From Bacteroidota bacterium (GTDB taxonomy: Bacteria > Bacteroidota > Bacteroidia > Chitinophagales > Chitinophagaceae), in NCBI GenBank assembly GCA_030706685.1, contig JAUZOA010000011.1, positions 1 to 64,000 of the forward strand: DNA of 64,000 bases. Reading direction: 5' to 3'. The position numbers and the translations under genes were made by a program. This document shows, piece after piece, positions 40,624-50,289 of this stretch (position 1 is the first letter of the stretch; each line of letters starts with the position of its first letter). The notes beneath the pieces were generated by a model. That model searched no databases and was not told the DNA's origin. It saw nothing but the letters and a program-made list of their open reading frames with translations.

Positions 40624-41720
40624 GAAATGGGAGTATGGGGCTTAGAATGTTTGAAAATTTCTGTTTTATCGAAAAGAATATTTATTTCTTCACTTTTAAA
40701 GTTATCTATTAACTGGGGTGCCGGCAACCCATTGCCAATCGCCAATTGCCTGTTGCTTATTTTCCTCGCTTCATCCCACATCCCTTCATCGATAAAAGAT
40801 TGTAATAGCCTCGCTCCTCCTTCTACGAAAACACTTTGGATTTTTAGCTGATACAATGCATTCACTATTTGGTGAACAAGGCTTACCTCTTCAGTGACTT
40901 GATAATACATCAGCTTCTCATCCTCTTCATGTTTGATACTGTTGAAAACAATCGTCCTGACCTTCCGGTCAAAAACTTTTGCAAAAGAAGGCAAACGTAA
41001 ATGCATATCAACCACTAAACGCGCCGGCGAATTGCCGGGCCACCACCTGGTCGTCAACTCAGGATCGTCATTAATAACAGTATTCGTTCCAATCAATATT
41101 GCCGTCTCCTCACTCCGCCATTTATGCACAAGCCGGTTCGTATACTCATTACTTATGAGCAACCTCTTATTTGCAGGGTCTCCGAAAGTCCCCCCACCGG
41201 GGGGATTTAGGGGGGCTGCTATAAATCCATCTGCCGTTTCCGCCCATTTCAGGATAATATAAGGGCGATGCTGTATATGAAAAGTAAAAAATCGTTTATT
41301 CAATTCTTTACAGTCTTTTTCCAATACACCAGTGATTACCCCTGCACCCGACGCTCTTAGTTTTTCTATTCCTCTCCCATTCACTTCTTTGAAAGGATCC
41401 CGGCAGCCCACAACTACTTTCGGGATTTTATGCCGGATGATAAGATCCACGCAAGGCGGCGTCTTTCCAAAATGGGCGCAAGGTTCCAACGAAACATATA
41501 AAGTGGATTGATGGATCAAAGCTTCCTGGCCATCCAAAATGGCGCTGTCAATACAATTTACTTCTGCATGAGCCTTCCCATATTCCCGGTGATAACCTTC
41601 GCCAATGATACGACCCTCATATACCAGCACGGCCCCCACCATTGGATTGGGCGCGACATGTCCCGCTCCCAGCTTTGCCAGTTGCAAACAACGCTGCATA
41701 TATTGCTCATCAATCGTCAA
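40620..41720 (-). CDS. ribD: Bifunctional riboflavin biosynthesis deaminase/reductase RibD
   Basis: RibD deaminates and then reduces the pyrimidine intermediate of riboflavin synthesis. I start at the TTG at 41720 because YMQRCLQLAKLGAGHVAPNP follows at the usual distance; an ATG at 41702 is an alternative, and the long frame to 41864 overlaps the divergent prmC start. The deaminase has the zinc motif HAE (YGKAHAEVNCID) and EPCAHFGKTPPC. The reductase domain begins around residue 155. A palindromic element inserts PLNPPGGGTFGDP at the junction region (41186-41216). Confidence 0.92.
   Translation of the reverse strand: MTIDEQYMQRCLQLAKLGAGHVAPNPMVGAVLVYEGRIIGEGYHREYGKAHAEVNCIDSAILDGQEALIHQSTLYVSLEPCAHFGKTPPCVDLIIRHKIPKVVVGCRDPFKEVNGRGIEKLRASGAGVITGVLEKDCKELNKRFFTFHIQHRPYIILKWAETADGFIAAPLNPPGGGTFGDPANKRLLISNEYTNRLVHKWRSEETAILIGTNTVINDDPELTTRWWPGNSPARLVVDMHLRLPSFAKVFDRKVRTIVFNSIKHEEDEKLMYYQVTEEVSLVHQIVNALYQLKIQSVFVEGGARLLQSFIDEGMWDEARKISNRQLAIGNGLPAPQLIDNFKSEEINILFDKTEIFKHSKPHTPIS
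41186..41216. repeat. Palindromic element inside ribD
   Basis: CCCCCCACCGGGGGGATTTA followed by GGGGGG is a GC-rich palindrome unlike the surrounding codons. It encodes PLNPPGGGTFG, an in-frame insertion near the start of the reductase domain. Confidence 0.55.
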
Positions 41721-41801
41721 TAGTGAATTTTGCTCAAATATAACCCATTCCCGAAGCCAAAGGTTCAAACCGGAAGCCATTCCCCACTCATCACTAAATT
41801 G

Positions 41802-41809
41802 TAAGTTTG
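41802..41809 (+). promoter_or_regulatory. Bacteroidota -7 box for prmC
   Basis: TAAGTTTG (TAnnTTTG) lies five bases before the ATG at 41815. It supports that start over the longer open frame from 41605. Confidence 0.5.
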
Positions 41810-41814
41810 CCGTC

Positions 41815-42663
41815 ATGACTATACAGGAAGCTTCCAGGCAGATCAATAATGAACTCCGGGTCATCTATGAGCAAGGAGAAGCGGCTGCCATCAGCAACCG
41901 GGTGATTGAATACCTGACCGGCTCCAAACCTACTGACCGCGTCTTTCAGAGAGAGAAAGCCATCAGCGCCGAACAGGAAAACCAGTTAAGAGAATATACC
42001 CGCAGGCTGCTGACGCATGAACCGGTTCAATATGTTTTGAATGAAGCGTGGTTTGGCGGATTGAAATTCTATGTTGATAAGAATGTATTGATACCAAGAC
42101 CCGAAACAGAAGAATTAGTGGAATGGGTGATAGCTAATTGTAAGTTTCCGCTTGACAAACTTTCCATACTGGATATTGGCACCGGTAGCGGCTGCATCCC
42201 TGTCACGTTAAAAAGAAAATTGCGTAAGGCGCAGGTATATAGTTGCGATATAAGCGAAGCGGCTTTGGAAGTAGCTAAAAGAAATGCTTCCACCCTTGGC
42301 GTTGATGTCAATCTCCTGTCGCTGGATTTCTTAGATAAAGTAAAAAGAGAACAACTCCCTTCCTTTGATATTATTATCAGCAACCCGCCTTATGTTCCCG
42401 AAGAAGATAAACAGCAAATGCAGCCTAATGTATTGAACTATGAGCCGCCTGCCGCGTTATTCGTTCCTGATAAAAATGCTTTGATCTTTTATGAAGCTAT
42501 CGCGGAGTTTGGAAAAGGCCATCTTAATCCCGGGGGAACAATATATGTTGAAATACATGAAGGACTCGCCAAAGCTGTTTCTGGTTTATTTACTTCAAAA
42601 GGATACAGGACAGAAATTAAAAAAGACATGCAGGGGAAAGAGCGGATGATTAAAACAGTTTAA
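41815..42663 (+). CDS. prmC: Peptide chain release factor N5-glutamine methyltransferase
   Basis: PrmC methylates the GGQ glutamine of release factors RF1 and RF2. The 282-residue protein starts at the ATG at 41815, placed just after a -7 box. An N-terminal helical domain (1-85) precedes RPETEELVEWV, the SAM motif ILDIGTGSGCIPVTL and the catalytic NPPYVPEED. It is divergent from ribD and convergent with exbD. Confidence 0.95.
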   Translation: MTIQEASRQINNELRVIYEQGEAAAISNRVIEYLTGSKPTDRVFQREKAISAEQENQLREYTRRLLTHEPVQYVLNEAWFGGLKFYVDKNVLIPRPETEELVEWVIANCKFPLDKLSILDIGTGSGCIPVTLKRKLRKAQVYSCDISEAALEVAKRNASTLGVDVNLLSLDFLDKVKREQLPSFDIIISNPPYVPEEDKQQMQPNVLNYEPPAALFVPDKNALIFYEAIAEFGKGHLNPGGTIYVEIHEGLAKAVSGLFTSKGYRTEIKKDMQGKERMIKTV

Positions 42664-42762
42664 AGCTTATTATTTACTGTTTTAGCATGAATTTACTCCT
42701 ATAGTAAAAATTGTTTCCCCGAATCAACGACCCAACCATAAACGACAAACCATAAACCGGGG

Positions 42763-43170
42763 TTACTTTACATTCGCCACCACCTTGGCAGTATCTCTTT
42801 TGGCAATCCGCATGATACGGAAAACTTCGCCATAGAAAGCCGTAGTATCAGCATTGATCACCACTGTAGGGGTATCCACCACTTTTTTCATTCTCCGTAT
42901 TTCAGCGCCCAGGAAGGAATCAACCATATTTTTATCAATCTTTCTCTGGCCAAGAAAATAATTCTGCTCCTTGTCTATGCTGACCATAATATTCTGCTTG
43001 GCCTTCACATCTTTCGTACCTTTCGGCAAACCCACTTTCACTACATTCGGGTTGGCCATAGTAGTCGTGATCAGGAAGAACATCAATAAAATGAACAGGA
43101 TATCATTCAATGAATCTGTAAACACTTCTGACTGTTCCCTATGCGCCTTATGTTTCTTTCTGAAATTCAT
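42763..43170 (-). CDS. exbD: ExbD/TolR-family biopolymer transporter
   Basis: This 135-residue protein has one membrane helix near residues 19-38 (LNDILFILLMFFLITTT), with the conserved Asp of the proton channel at its start, and a small periplasmic domain. It partners the ExbB/TolQ homologue 23 bp upstream to energise TonB- or Tol-like work from the proton gradient. No TonB is adjacent. Confidence 0.92.
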   Translation of the reverse strand: MNFRKKHKAHREQSEVFTDSLNDILFILLMFFLITTTMANPNVVKVGLPKGTKDVKAKQNIMVSIDKEQNYFLGQRKIDKNMVDSFLGAEIRRMKKVVDTPTVVINADTTAFYGEVFRIMRIAKRDTAKVVANVK

Positions 43171-43193
43171 TTTTCCCGGACCTTGTTTATCAA

Positions 43194-43880
43194 TTAACGT
43201 GTAGGTTCCTGCAATATATCTAAAAAGTCAGCGGAAGCCGCTTCCATTTTGTTGGCAGTCTTGTCGATCTGTGTATTTAAATAGCTGTAACTGAGGTAAG
43301 CGATCAGCCCGATGACAAGGCCGCTGATGGACGTGATCAGTTTTGTATAAATACCCTGGGAAATGACACCGATTTCCACTTCATTGGCCCGGTGGATATT
43401 GGAGAACAATTGCATCAGTCCTATCAATGTTCCCACAAATCCGAAAATTGGCGCTGCCTTGGAAATAAAGGATAATACGGCAAGGTTCTTTTCGAGATTA
43501 TACATTTCCAACTGGCCTACATTATCCATACTCTTTTCAATGCTGTCAATCGGTTTGCCTATTCGTTGAATTCCCTTATCAATGATACGGGCCACGGGGT
43601 TATTGGTATTCTTGGCAAAACTTCTCGCGGCGGTCACATTCCCGCTTACGATATGATCCCGGATAATATTCATGAAGTTATTATCAATCTTCGATGCATG
43701 ACGAATAGCGATATACCGCTCTGCAAAAAAATAAACGGCGAGCAAGAGCATAAGACCAAGCGGGATCATGATCCATCCGCCCATAGTAACCAGGTCAAAA
43801 AAACTGAAACTATCTTCTTTGCCGCCAAGAGCTCCCTGTGCTGCGTTATGCAACGAATCAATCTGTAAAAGGTGAAACAT
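43194..43880 (-). CDS. exbB: MotA/TolQ/ExbB proton-channel protein
   Basis: This 228-residue inner-membrane protein has three predicted helices (about 35-55, 135-160 and 175-200), including the conserved FVGTLIGLMQLF and TSISGLVIGLIAYLSYSYL segments of the family. It precedes exbD. A 290-bp gap with a GTCCGAAAG-type inverted repeat lies upstream, towards the SPFH gene. Confidence 0.92.
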   Translation of the reverse strand: MFHLLQIDSLHNAAQGALGGKEDSFSFFDLVTMGGWIMIPLGLMLLLAVYFFAERYIAIRHASKIDNNFMNIIRDHIVSGNVTAARSFAKNTNNPVARIIDKGIQRIGKPIDSIEKSMDNVGQLEMYNLEKNLAVLSFISKAAPIFGFVGTLIGLMQLFSNIHRANEVEIGVISQGIYTKLITSISGLVIGLIAYLSYSYLNTQIDKTANKMEAASADFLDILQEPTR

Positions 43881-44078
43881 AGAGTATTCTTCTTTAGGTG
43901 CGTAAATGTAAGATATGCGTACTAATTAGTGTTTCGATTATTATCAACAGGGCTGAATAACAGCCTTACACGCATTCCTTTCACCACATTTGCGATGAAT
44001 GAACGAAAAAAACAATGCCACGTTGTATGGTGTGATTAAGTTTTGGAGTTCTTTAACAAGAAAGACCAGAAGTTAAGT

Positions 44079-44173
44079 AGTCCGAAAGAATTATTCTGTG
44101 ACTTGTAAAGTTTTTTCAACTTAGAAGCTCGTCTTCCGGACTTTCCGTCTTTCTGACTTGTAACTTTCGGACT
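44079..44173. repeat. Inverted-repeat element behind the SPFH gene
   Basis: AGTCCGAAAG (44079-44088) is exactly repeated in reverse complement at 44164-44173, directly next to the SPFH stop. Repeated GACTTTCCG and GACTTGTAA-like words lie between. It is another dispersed word-type element, possibly the terminator of the SPFH gene. Confidence 0.55.
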
Positions 44174-45118
44174 TTATTTCGGTGATGTACCTGCTTGTTT
44201 TACCATCAAAGCCTGGATTTGTTTCATCGTTAATTCCATGCCATCAGGGCTGCCATCAAGGAATATCACATTGCCCTTCCCGTATTCGGCGAAATTCTTG
44301 ATCGCCTCTGTCCACATGCTGAAAAGAATAACGTTTGTATCCAGGTTGGCCTGTTTCATTTGCTCGGCCGCTTCTGTCATACCTTTAGCTACTTCCTGGC
44401 GGAACAGGGCGACGCCTTGCCCACGAAGCCTGGCCGCTTCTTTTTCCGCTTCCGCGGAAATCTTAATAGCATTACCATCTGCTTCTGCTCCCTTTGTCTT
44501 GGTTATCAATAAAGCCTGTCCCTCATTTTCCGCTGCCGCTTTCAGGTTATTACTGGCCACTACCTTACTCATGGAATCAAGGATCACTTTATCGAAGGTA
44601 ATATCGTTGATCTGCAGATCCTGCAGGTGATAACCCCAGTTTTCCAGCGAATGATCCACCTGGTCTTTGACATACTCTACGATCTCTTTGCGAAGACCCA
44701 GCACTTCCGCCTGTTTTTTAGTGGCTACAAAAGACCGGATATTCCCTTCGATAGTTCTTATCAACGCCTGCATCAGGTCCCTGTCGGCGATAAATTTGAA
44801 TGCTACTTTTTTGATGGTCTCCTCTTCTTCGTTCTGAACAGAATACAGGAGCATGCTTTTGAAGTATACATTCGCCTGGTCCTGTGTGACAGCCTGGAAT
44901 TCCAGCTCCACCGAACGATTTTGTATAGATACTTTCTTCGATATGGATTCCAGGATGGGAATTTTCATATTCAAACCCGGCCGGACAACGCGGCGATATT
45001 TTCCAAACATGGTAACAACACCAATATAGCCCTGGTTAATGGTAAAAAAAGATCCAAAGAGAATGATCAATACTACGAGTATCCACCAATAAGTAGCGAA
45101 GAACTGGCCGGCATCCAT
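44174..45118 (-). CDS. SPFH/band-7 (stomatin-like) membrane protein
   Basis: This 314-residue protein has one N-terminal membrane helix (about 9-28, TYWWILVVLIILFGSFFTI) and an SPFH domain (about 30-190: GYIGVVTMFGKYRRVVRPGLNMKIPI and SVQNRSVEL-like strands). A helical Ala/Glu-rich coiled coil with KISAEAEKEAARLRGQG follows. Family members form cage-like rings on the membrane and often modulate proteases or organise microdomains. No NfeD-like partner is adjacent. Confidence 0.92.
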   Translation of the reverse strand: MDAGQFFATYWWILVVLIILFGSFFTINQGYIGVVTMFGKYRRVVRPGLNMKIPILESISKKVSIQNRSVELEFQAVTQDQANVYFKSMLLYSVQNEEEETIKKVAFKFIADRDLMQALIRTIEGNIRSFVATKKQAEVLGLRKEIVEYVKDQVDHSLENWGYHLQDLQINDITFDKVILDSMSKVVASNNLKAAAENEGQALLITKTKGAEADGNAIKISAEAEKEAARLRGQGVALFRQEVAKGMTEAAEQMKQANLDTNVILFSMWTEAIKNFAEYGKGNVIFLDGSPDGMELTMKQIQALMVKQAGTSPK

Positions 45119-45271
45119 AAAAAGAGTTTTTTAATTAAATGTGTAGTTATTTATTCGCAAGTTGCATTACTGTCCTGAATTTATGAAGGATCATTGTCCC
45201 TTGTATTATTCACCACTGACCTTCACAGGAGCCGCTAAAGGTACATAAGGCAAAGTCAAACGAAAAAGATT

Positions 45272-46387
45272 TTATTCCCTGGTATAAACAAACATCTCTA
45301 CTCTCCGGTTCTGTTGCCGGCCAGCCGGGGTAGAATTATCCGTCAAAGGTTTCCTGTCTGCCCAGCCCCTGGTAATGATCGCTGACGACAGCGATGAGAG
45401 ACGTTGCCTGATAGCCGTCTCCACAGCACGGGCCCGGTCCAGCGATAGTTTTTCATTCCCCTGCAGGTTCCCTGTATTGTCGGTATGCCCTTCTACAACG
45501 ATAGAATCAATCTTCTTTCCTGACAGTTTCCTGCAAAAGCTGTCCAGCATCCGGTAACTGCTTTTTTGCAATTCCGCTTTCCCGCTGGCAAATAATACAT
45601 CAGGCAATACAAGTGTGTCAATGACGGAAAGGCTGGTGGAGGGAATAACAACAATGGGAGGATCATTTTTATATTGCCTTATCTTTTGCCGCAAGAATTC
45701 ATGTCTTTCATCCTGGTCATAAATGTTCTGCTTATTTGTTTTCCATCCGGGGCATAGACTTTCACGCGGATCAAGCGGCATCAATGAAATATCATCAAGA
45801 AACACAAAAAAATGTTTTTCCATCAGGATATTCGTTTCCCCGTTTATATCCTTACGGGAAAAATTAGCGATCGTGATAAAGGACTCGTCACCCCTCGCTG
45901 TATAATCCATGGAGACTTTCTGCCACACACTGTCTTTCACAAAAGCGCCCTTGGCCGGTTTAATGAATAAAGAGGGCGTAATATTTTGCAGCCTTTTTTG
46001 TCCAAACAAAAAATCATAGGGAGTAAAGATCACCCCGATACTGTCGAGGATGGGATGCCTTGACCTGACATAAAACTCCAGCCTGTACCGGTGATCTTTC
46101 CAAAGTCCGCATAAGAGACGGCTGCGGATATAGGTGCGTTGAAAAGGTTTGCGGGTAAATCCCGCCTCTATCGCCATAAAATGCTCGCCGGAATGAGCCC
46201 TGTTCCGGTCTTTAAAATAATTACTAAAGCCATCACTGTTGCAGATCCAGGCTTCCGGGGCACAGTTCACTTTGTACTCTGTGCAAATATTCTCCTCTTC
46301 GAAATCTCCATTGAGCAACAAGTTTTGGGCAAAAGAATGAGCAGGCCAAAAAAAAAGTACAGCAATAACGGGAAATCGCATTAACAT
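45272..46387 (-). CDS. OmpA-family protein with N-terminal carbohydrate-binding-like domain
   Basis: This 371-residue protein has a signal peptide (about 1-20). An N-terminal beta-sandwich (about 22-205, beginning NLLLNGDFEEENICTEYKVN) resembles carbohydrate-binding or galactose-binding-like modules. A C-terminal OmpA domain (about 260-368) has EGHTDNTGNLQGNEKLSLDR, which binds peptidoglycan. It is probably a periplasm-facing cell-wall anchor in the outer membrane. Confidence 0.88.
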   Translation of the reverse strand: MLMRFPVIAVLFFWPAHSFAQNLLLNGDFEEENICTEYKVNCAPEAWICNSDGFSNYFKDRNRAHSGEHFMAIEAGFTRKPFQRTYIRSRLLCGLWKDHRYRLEFYVRSRHPILDSIGVIFTPYDFLFGQKRLQNITPSLFIKPAKGAFVKDSVWQKVSMDYTARGDESFITIANFSRKDINGETNILMEKHFFVFLDDISLMPLDPRESLCPGWKTNKQNIYDQDERHEFLRQKIRQYKNDPPIVVIPSTSLSVIDTLVLPDVLFASGKAELQKSSYRMLDSFCRKLSGKKIDSIVVEGHTDNTGNLQGNEKLSLDRARAVETAIRQRLSSLSSAIITRGWADRKPLTDNSTPAGRQQNRRVEMFVYTRE

Positions 46388-46412
46388 TCGAGCAAGTTAG
46401 CAAATCATCTCA

Positions 46413-47660
46413 TCAACTCCTTTCGTCCCATATCTGCGCCAGGTGAACCATTGTTTCTACCGCTTTGTTCATATCCTGTATACTGATAAATTCCAGCCTG
46501 GAGTGTATGGCGTGTTCACCGGCAAACAAATTCGGGCAGGGTAGGCCCATAAATGACAGCCGGCTCCCATCGGTACCCCCGCGAATACTTTCAATCTTAA
46601 CCTTTAATCCCGCGCGTTCGATAGCCTCTTTTGCATATTCTGTCACCTGCGGATGCAGGTCCAGTATTTCTTTCATATTCCGGTATTGCTCCGTTACCTG
46701 GAATTCAAATGATGCTTTTGGATATGTTCTCACGGTTTCTTCTACCATCGTCCGGAGAAAATCTTCTTTCTTTTTCAAGCCCGGAGTTTCAAAATCCCGG
46801 ATAATAAATTCAATAGTACATTTTTCAGCAATACCCTCTATCCTTACCGGGTGAATAAAGCCTCTTTTTCCTTCTGTTGACTCGGGAGACAACCTGTCTT
46901 TTGGTAATGCATCCAGTATATGTCCCGCGATCTTCATAGCATTGATCATCTTTCCTTTTGCATACCCGGGGTGAGCAATCACGCCATGAATGATCACCTG
47001 CACGCCATCGGCGCTGAATGTCTCATCTTCCAATGAGCCGGCTTCGCCTCCATCTAATGTATAGCCAAAATCAGCGCCCAGCTTTTTAAGGTCAACTTTC
47101 GCAGTTCCCTTTCCCACCTCTTCATCGGGAGTGAACAATATCTTTATTGTACCATGCTTTATCTTCTTGTTGGTCATTAGAAAATTAGCCATATCCATGA
47201 TCTCTGCCACACCTGCTTTATCATCAGAGCCGAGCAAGGTGGTACCCGATGCCGTAATGATATCGTTTCCCATTTGTGTTTGCAGGTATGGATATTCGCT
47301 CAAACGCAAAACCTGTGTAGAGTCATCCGGCAATATAATATCCTGTCCCTGGTAATTTTTATGGACAATGGGCTTTACATTCGTGCCGCTGCAATCAGGA
47401 GCCGTATCCACATGAGCGCAAAAGCAAATAACCGGTACTTTTTTATCCGAATTGGAAGGTAAGGTAGCATACACATATCCAAATTCATCCATGTGCGCAT
47501 CGGCAATACCCATTTTTTTTAGTTCATCGGTCAGTATCCTGCTTAAGTTTTTTTGTTTTTCTGTTGTAGGCTGCGCAGAAGATAAGGGATCGCTCTGCGT
47601 ATCTGTTTGTACATATCTCAGGAACTTTTCCGCAGCAGTAAATTGATAATTTTCAAACAT
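46413..47660 (-). CDS. pepT: Peptidase T (tripeptide aminopeptidase)
   Basis: This 415-residue M20B metallopeptidase removes N-terminal residues from tripeptides in the cytoplasm. Metal and catalytic motifs are CAHVDTAPDCSG, LLGSDDKAGVAEIM, FTPDEEVGKG, TLDGGEAGSLEDE and GGTDGSRLSFMGLPCPNLFAGEHAIHS, split by linkers. The length matches the family. It is monocistronic as seen. Confidence 0.95.
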   Translation of the reverse strand: MFENYQFTAAEKFLRYVQTDTQSDPLSSAQPTTEKQKNLSRILTDELKKMGIADAHMDEFGYVYATLPSNSDKKVPVICFCAHVDTAPDCSGTNVKPIVHKNYQGQDIILPDDSTQVLRLSEYPYLQTQMGNDIITASGTTLLGSDDKAGVAEIMDMANFLMTNKKIKHGTIKILFTPDEEVGKGTAKVDLKKLGADFGYTLDGGEAGSLEDETFSADGVQVIIHGVIAHPGYAKGKMINAMKIAGHILDALPKDRLSPESTEGKRGFIHPVRIEGIAEKCTIEFIIRDFETPGLKKKEDFLRTMVEETVRTYPKASFEFQVTEQYRNMKEILDLHPQVTEYAKEAIERAGLKVKIESIRGGTDGSRLSFMGLPCPNLFAGEHAIHSRLEFISIQDMNKAVETMVHLAQIWDERS

Positions 47661-47772
47661 ATCTCGCTATTGGGGCGTCGAATATACAACTTAAAGCACA
47701 GAGGTGCAATGAAAAGACTTGCTAAAAAGAGAAAATGTTTCTACCTTTTCCACTAAACCAAAACTAACGATT

Positions 47773-48318
47773 ATGAAAAAATGGTTGATCGGTTCTATTG
47801 TTGGAGCCATTCTCGTTTTCGCCTGGCAGGGACTTTCATGGACTATTCTCGGTGTTCATGAAAGCGGCATGAAATATACTCCTGCGCAAAATGACATCAT
47901 GAATGTTCTTTCTTCCAACATCAAAGAAGACGGAATGTATATGATGCCTTCGGGTCCTACGCCCAAAGACCGGGAAGCCGTCATGAAAGATATGGAAGGC
48001 AAACCGTGGGCATCCGTCATTTATCATAAGGAGATGCACCAGGATATGGTCATGCAATTGATCCGCAGTTTCCTTGTTGATATTTTTCTTGTGATTTCGC
48101 TGATCTATATTTTATCCCGTGGCGGAGCTATGCCAATTCCAAGAAGAGTTTTTGCAGGATCGGTAGCGCTGGGTCTTGCATTCTTTCTCTGGGGACCTTA
48201 TTCCGGTCATATATTTTTTGACCTTCCCTGGTCTATGATAAAAGGAGACCTGCTGGATGCACTTGTTGCCTGGTCGCTTTGTGGCCTGTGGCTGGGATGG
48301 TGGTTGAACAGGAAATAA
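47773..48318 (+). CDS. Hypothetical four-helix membrane protein
   Basis: This 181-residue protein starts at the ATG at 47773, giving a membrane start MKKWLIGSIVGAILVFAW. It has further helices near 105-122, 130-150 and 155-178, and a soluble Met-rich loop at about 30-95 (ESGMKYTPAQNDIMNVL). I do not recognise the family. It ends at a strong hairpin shared with the FKBP gene. Confidence 0.75.
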   Translation: MKKWLIGSIVGAILVFAWQGLSWTILGVHESGMKYTPAQNDIMNVLSSNIKEDGMYMMPSGPTPKDREAVMKDMEGKPWASVIYHKEMHQDMVMQLIRSFLVDIFLVISLIYILSRGGAMPIPRRVFAGSVALGLAFFLWGPYSGHIFFDLPWSMIKGDLLDALVAWSLCGLWLGWWLNRK

Positions 48319-48331
48319 TCAAATGAGGTCA

Positions 48332-48370
48332 GAAGTAAGAGGCCAGGAATAAATGCTGACCTCTTACTTC
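48332..48370. terminator. Bidirectional terminator between membrane protein and FKBP genes
   Basis: GAAGTAAGAGGCCAG (48332-48346) pairs with CTGACCTCTTACTTC (48356-48370), with one mismatch and a 9-nt loop. It lies between convergent genes. Confidence 0.75.
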
Positions 48371-48382
48371 CGGCTTCAGTTC

Positions 48383-48835
48383 TCAAGGCATTATAATGAG
48401 AGGCTTAGTAACGATCTCGATCAGCTCAAGGTCAAAAACCAGGTCATGTCCTGCTAATGGATGATTAGCATCCAGCATCACCACCTCATCTTTTATCTCC
48501 GCGATTACTACCTGGAATTGCTGGCCCTGTCCATCACTCATGCTTAACGGCATTCCCACTTCTATCTCCATATCTTTGGGAAAACGTTCTTTTGGCATTT
48601 CGATCAGCATCTCCGGGTTTCTTGGACCATAAGCTTCATCAAATGGAATATTGATGGTTCTTTTTTCTCCCACCGCCATACCCGTCACCCCTTCATCAAA
48701 TCCTTTTATCACCATACCGCTGCCCACTTCAAATTCGAGCGGTTCGCGCCCTTCCGATTTATCAAATGTTTCCCCATTGCCCAGTCGCCCATGGTAATGC
48801 ACTTTTACCGTGTCGCCTTTTTTTACCTGTTGCAT
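48383..48835 (-). CDS. FKBP-type peptidyl-prolyl isomerase, SlyD-like
   Basis: This 150-residue protein starts at the ATG at 48835; the frame open to 48901 has no FKBP sequence. The FKBP core (VKVHYHGRLGNGETFDKS, FEVGSGMVIKGFDEGVTGM) is interrupted by an insert-in-flap domain (about 70-125), followed by DANHPLAGHDLVFDLELIEI, the SlyD layout. There is no His-rich tail, so nickel binding of the E. coli type is not expected. It is cytoplasmic. Confidence 0.93.
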   Translation of the reverse strand: MQQVKKGDTVKVHYHGRLGNGETFDKSEGREPLEFEVGSGMVIKGFDEGVTGMAVGEKRTINIPFDEAYGPRNPEMLIEMPKERFPKDMEIEVGMPLSMSDGQGQQFQVVIAEIKDEVVMLDANHPLAGHDLVFDLELIEIVTKPLIIMP

Positions 48836-48960
48836 CCTTTTAATTTGTTGTTTATAAAATTTACCGCATATACAATGCAGCTCAGGCACAAGGTAGCCCA
48901 AAATGGCGAACCGCTAATATTTTGCGCGCAAATAGGGATAATTTGTTGAAATTTGAAGCC

Positions 48961-50277
48961 ATGATAACTATGCCTGAAATCAAAACGATTGTCATAAAAT
49001 CAATCGCGATAGTTTTTGCCATTATTCAGTTAATAAATTGCCCGGCTCAAAAAACTACTCATCAGCCAATAGCAAATACTAAATCACAACCCCGGATCAT
49101 TCCGGGCGCAGAGCGAATGGAAGTATATGTACCGCTTATCAAAGGGAAACGTGTAGGCATCTTTGCCAACCAGACATCCCTGGTAGGTAAAACGCACCTG
49201 GTTGACACATTGCGCAAACTTGGAGTGGACATCAAAGTCATATTTGGACCTGAGCACGGTTTCCGCGGTACCGCAGACGCCGGTGAAAAAGTTGGAAATT
49301 ATGTAGATGAAAAAACGGGAATCCCCGTAGTATCATTATACGGAAGCAAAAGAAGGCCATCAGCGGAGGACCTGAAAGATATTGATATCCTGGTATTCGA
49401 TATACAGGATGTAGGCGTTCGTTATTATACTTTTATTTCTTCGCTGCAGGAATACATGGAAACTGCTTTTGAAAACAGTATTCCCTTATTATTACTCGAC
49501 CGCCCCAATCCAAACGGTTTTTATGTAGATGGCCCTGTACTGGACCCGAAATATAAATCCTTTGTAGGAATGCAGCCAGTACCGATCGTCTACGGAATGA
49601 CCCTGGGGGAATATGCCATGATGATTGCCGGCGAAAAATGGCTATCAGAAAAAGCTAACCAGAAATATGATTATTATCGCGTAGCTGAAAATTCAAAGGA
49701 TACCGCGTTTCATTTCTTAGTGATAAAAAATAAGAACTACGATCATAAAAGCAAATACCTGTTGCCGGTGAGACCATCTCCTAATCTTCCCGATATTCAA
49801 TCCATTTATCTTTACCCGTCCACCTGCTTCTTTGAAGGAACTGTATTGAGTGAAGGCAGGGGGACGAATAAACCCTTCCAGGTATTCGGGCATCCCTCCT
49901 TGCCAAAGAATTTATATTCATTTATTCCTAATCCCAATGAAGGAGCAAAAAGTTCCAAACTCTATGGGCAGAAATGTTATGGCTGGAATCTTAGCGGCAC
50001 GCCGGAACAGGTATTAAAAGAAGTCGACAATAAAGTACAATTGAAATGGCTGGTGCAGGCATACAAATTGTTCCCCCAAAAAGACAGCTTCTTTATCCTG
50101 CCCAAGTCGGGAAATATGGAAGGCTCTCATTTTACAAGACTGGCCGGCAATAATGAATTGTGGCAGCAAATAAAAAAAGGGGTACCGGAAAATGAAATAC
50201 GAAAAAGCTGGGAGCCGGCATTAACTGAATTTAAAAAGATCCGGAAGAAATACCTCATGTACCCGGATTTTGACTAA
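48961..50277 (+). CDS. NamZ-like DUF1343 exo-beta-N-acetylmuramidase
   Basis: This protein of about 438 residues starts at the ATG at 48961 with a hydrophobic secretion signal (IVFAIIQLINCPAQ; the Cys could be a lipid site). The DUF1343 domain shows KRVGIFANQTSLV, FGPEHGFRG, DIQDVGVRYYTFI, LLLLDRPNPNGFYVDGP and EGRGTNKPFQVFG. NamZ of Bacillus, in this family, removes terminal MurNAc from peptidoglycan fragments, so a cell-wall recycling or scavenging role is likely. Confidence 0.9.
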   Translation: MITMPEIKTIVIKSIAIVFAIIQLINCPAQKTTHQPIANTKSQPRIIPGAERMEVYVPLIKGKRVGIFANQTSLVGKTHLVDTLRKLGVDIKVIFGPEHGFRGTADAGEKVGNYVDEKTGIPVVSLYGSKRRPSAEDLKDIDILVFDIQDVGVRYYTFISSLQEYMETAFENSIPLLLLDRPNPNGFYVDGPVLDPKYKSFVGMQPVPIVYGMTLGEYAMMIAGEKWLSEKANQKYDYYRVAENSKDTAFHFLVIKNKNYDHKSKYLLPVRPSPNLPDIQSIYLYPSTCFFEGTVLSEGRGTNKPFQVFGHPSLPKNLYSFIPNPNEGAKSSKLYGQKCYGWNLSGTPEQVLKEVDNKVQLKWLVQAYKLFPQKDSFFILPKSGNMEGSHFTRLAGNNELWQQIKKGVPENEIRKSWEPALTEFKKIRKKYLMYPDFD

Positions 50278-50289
50278 TCAATACCAACG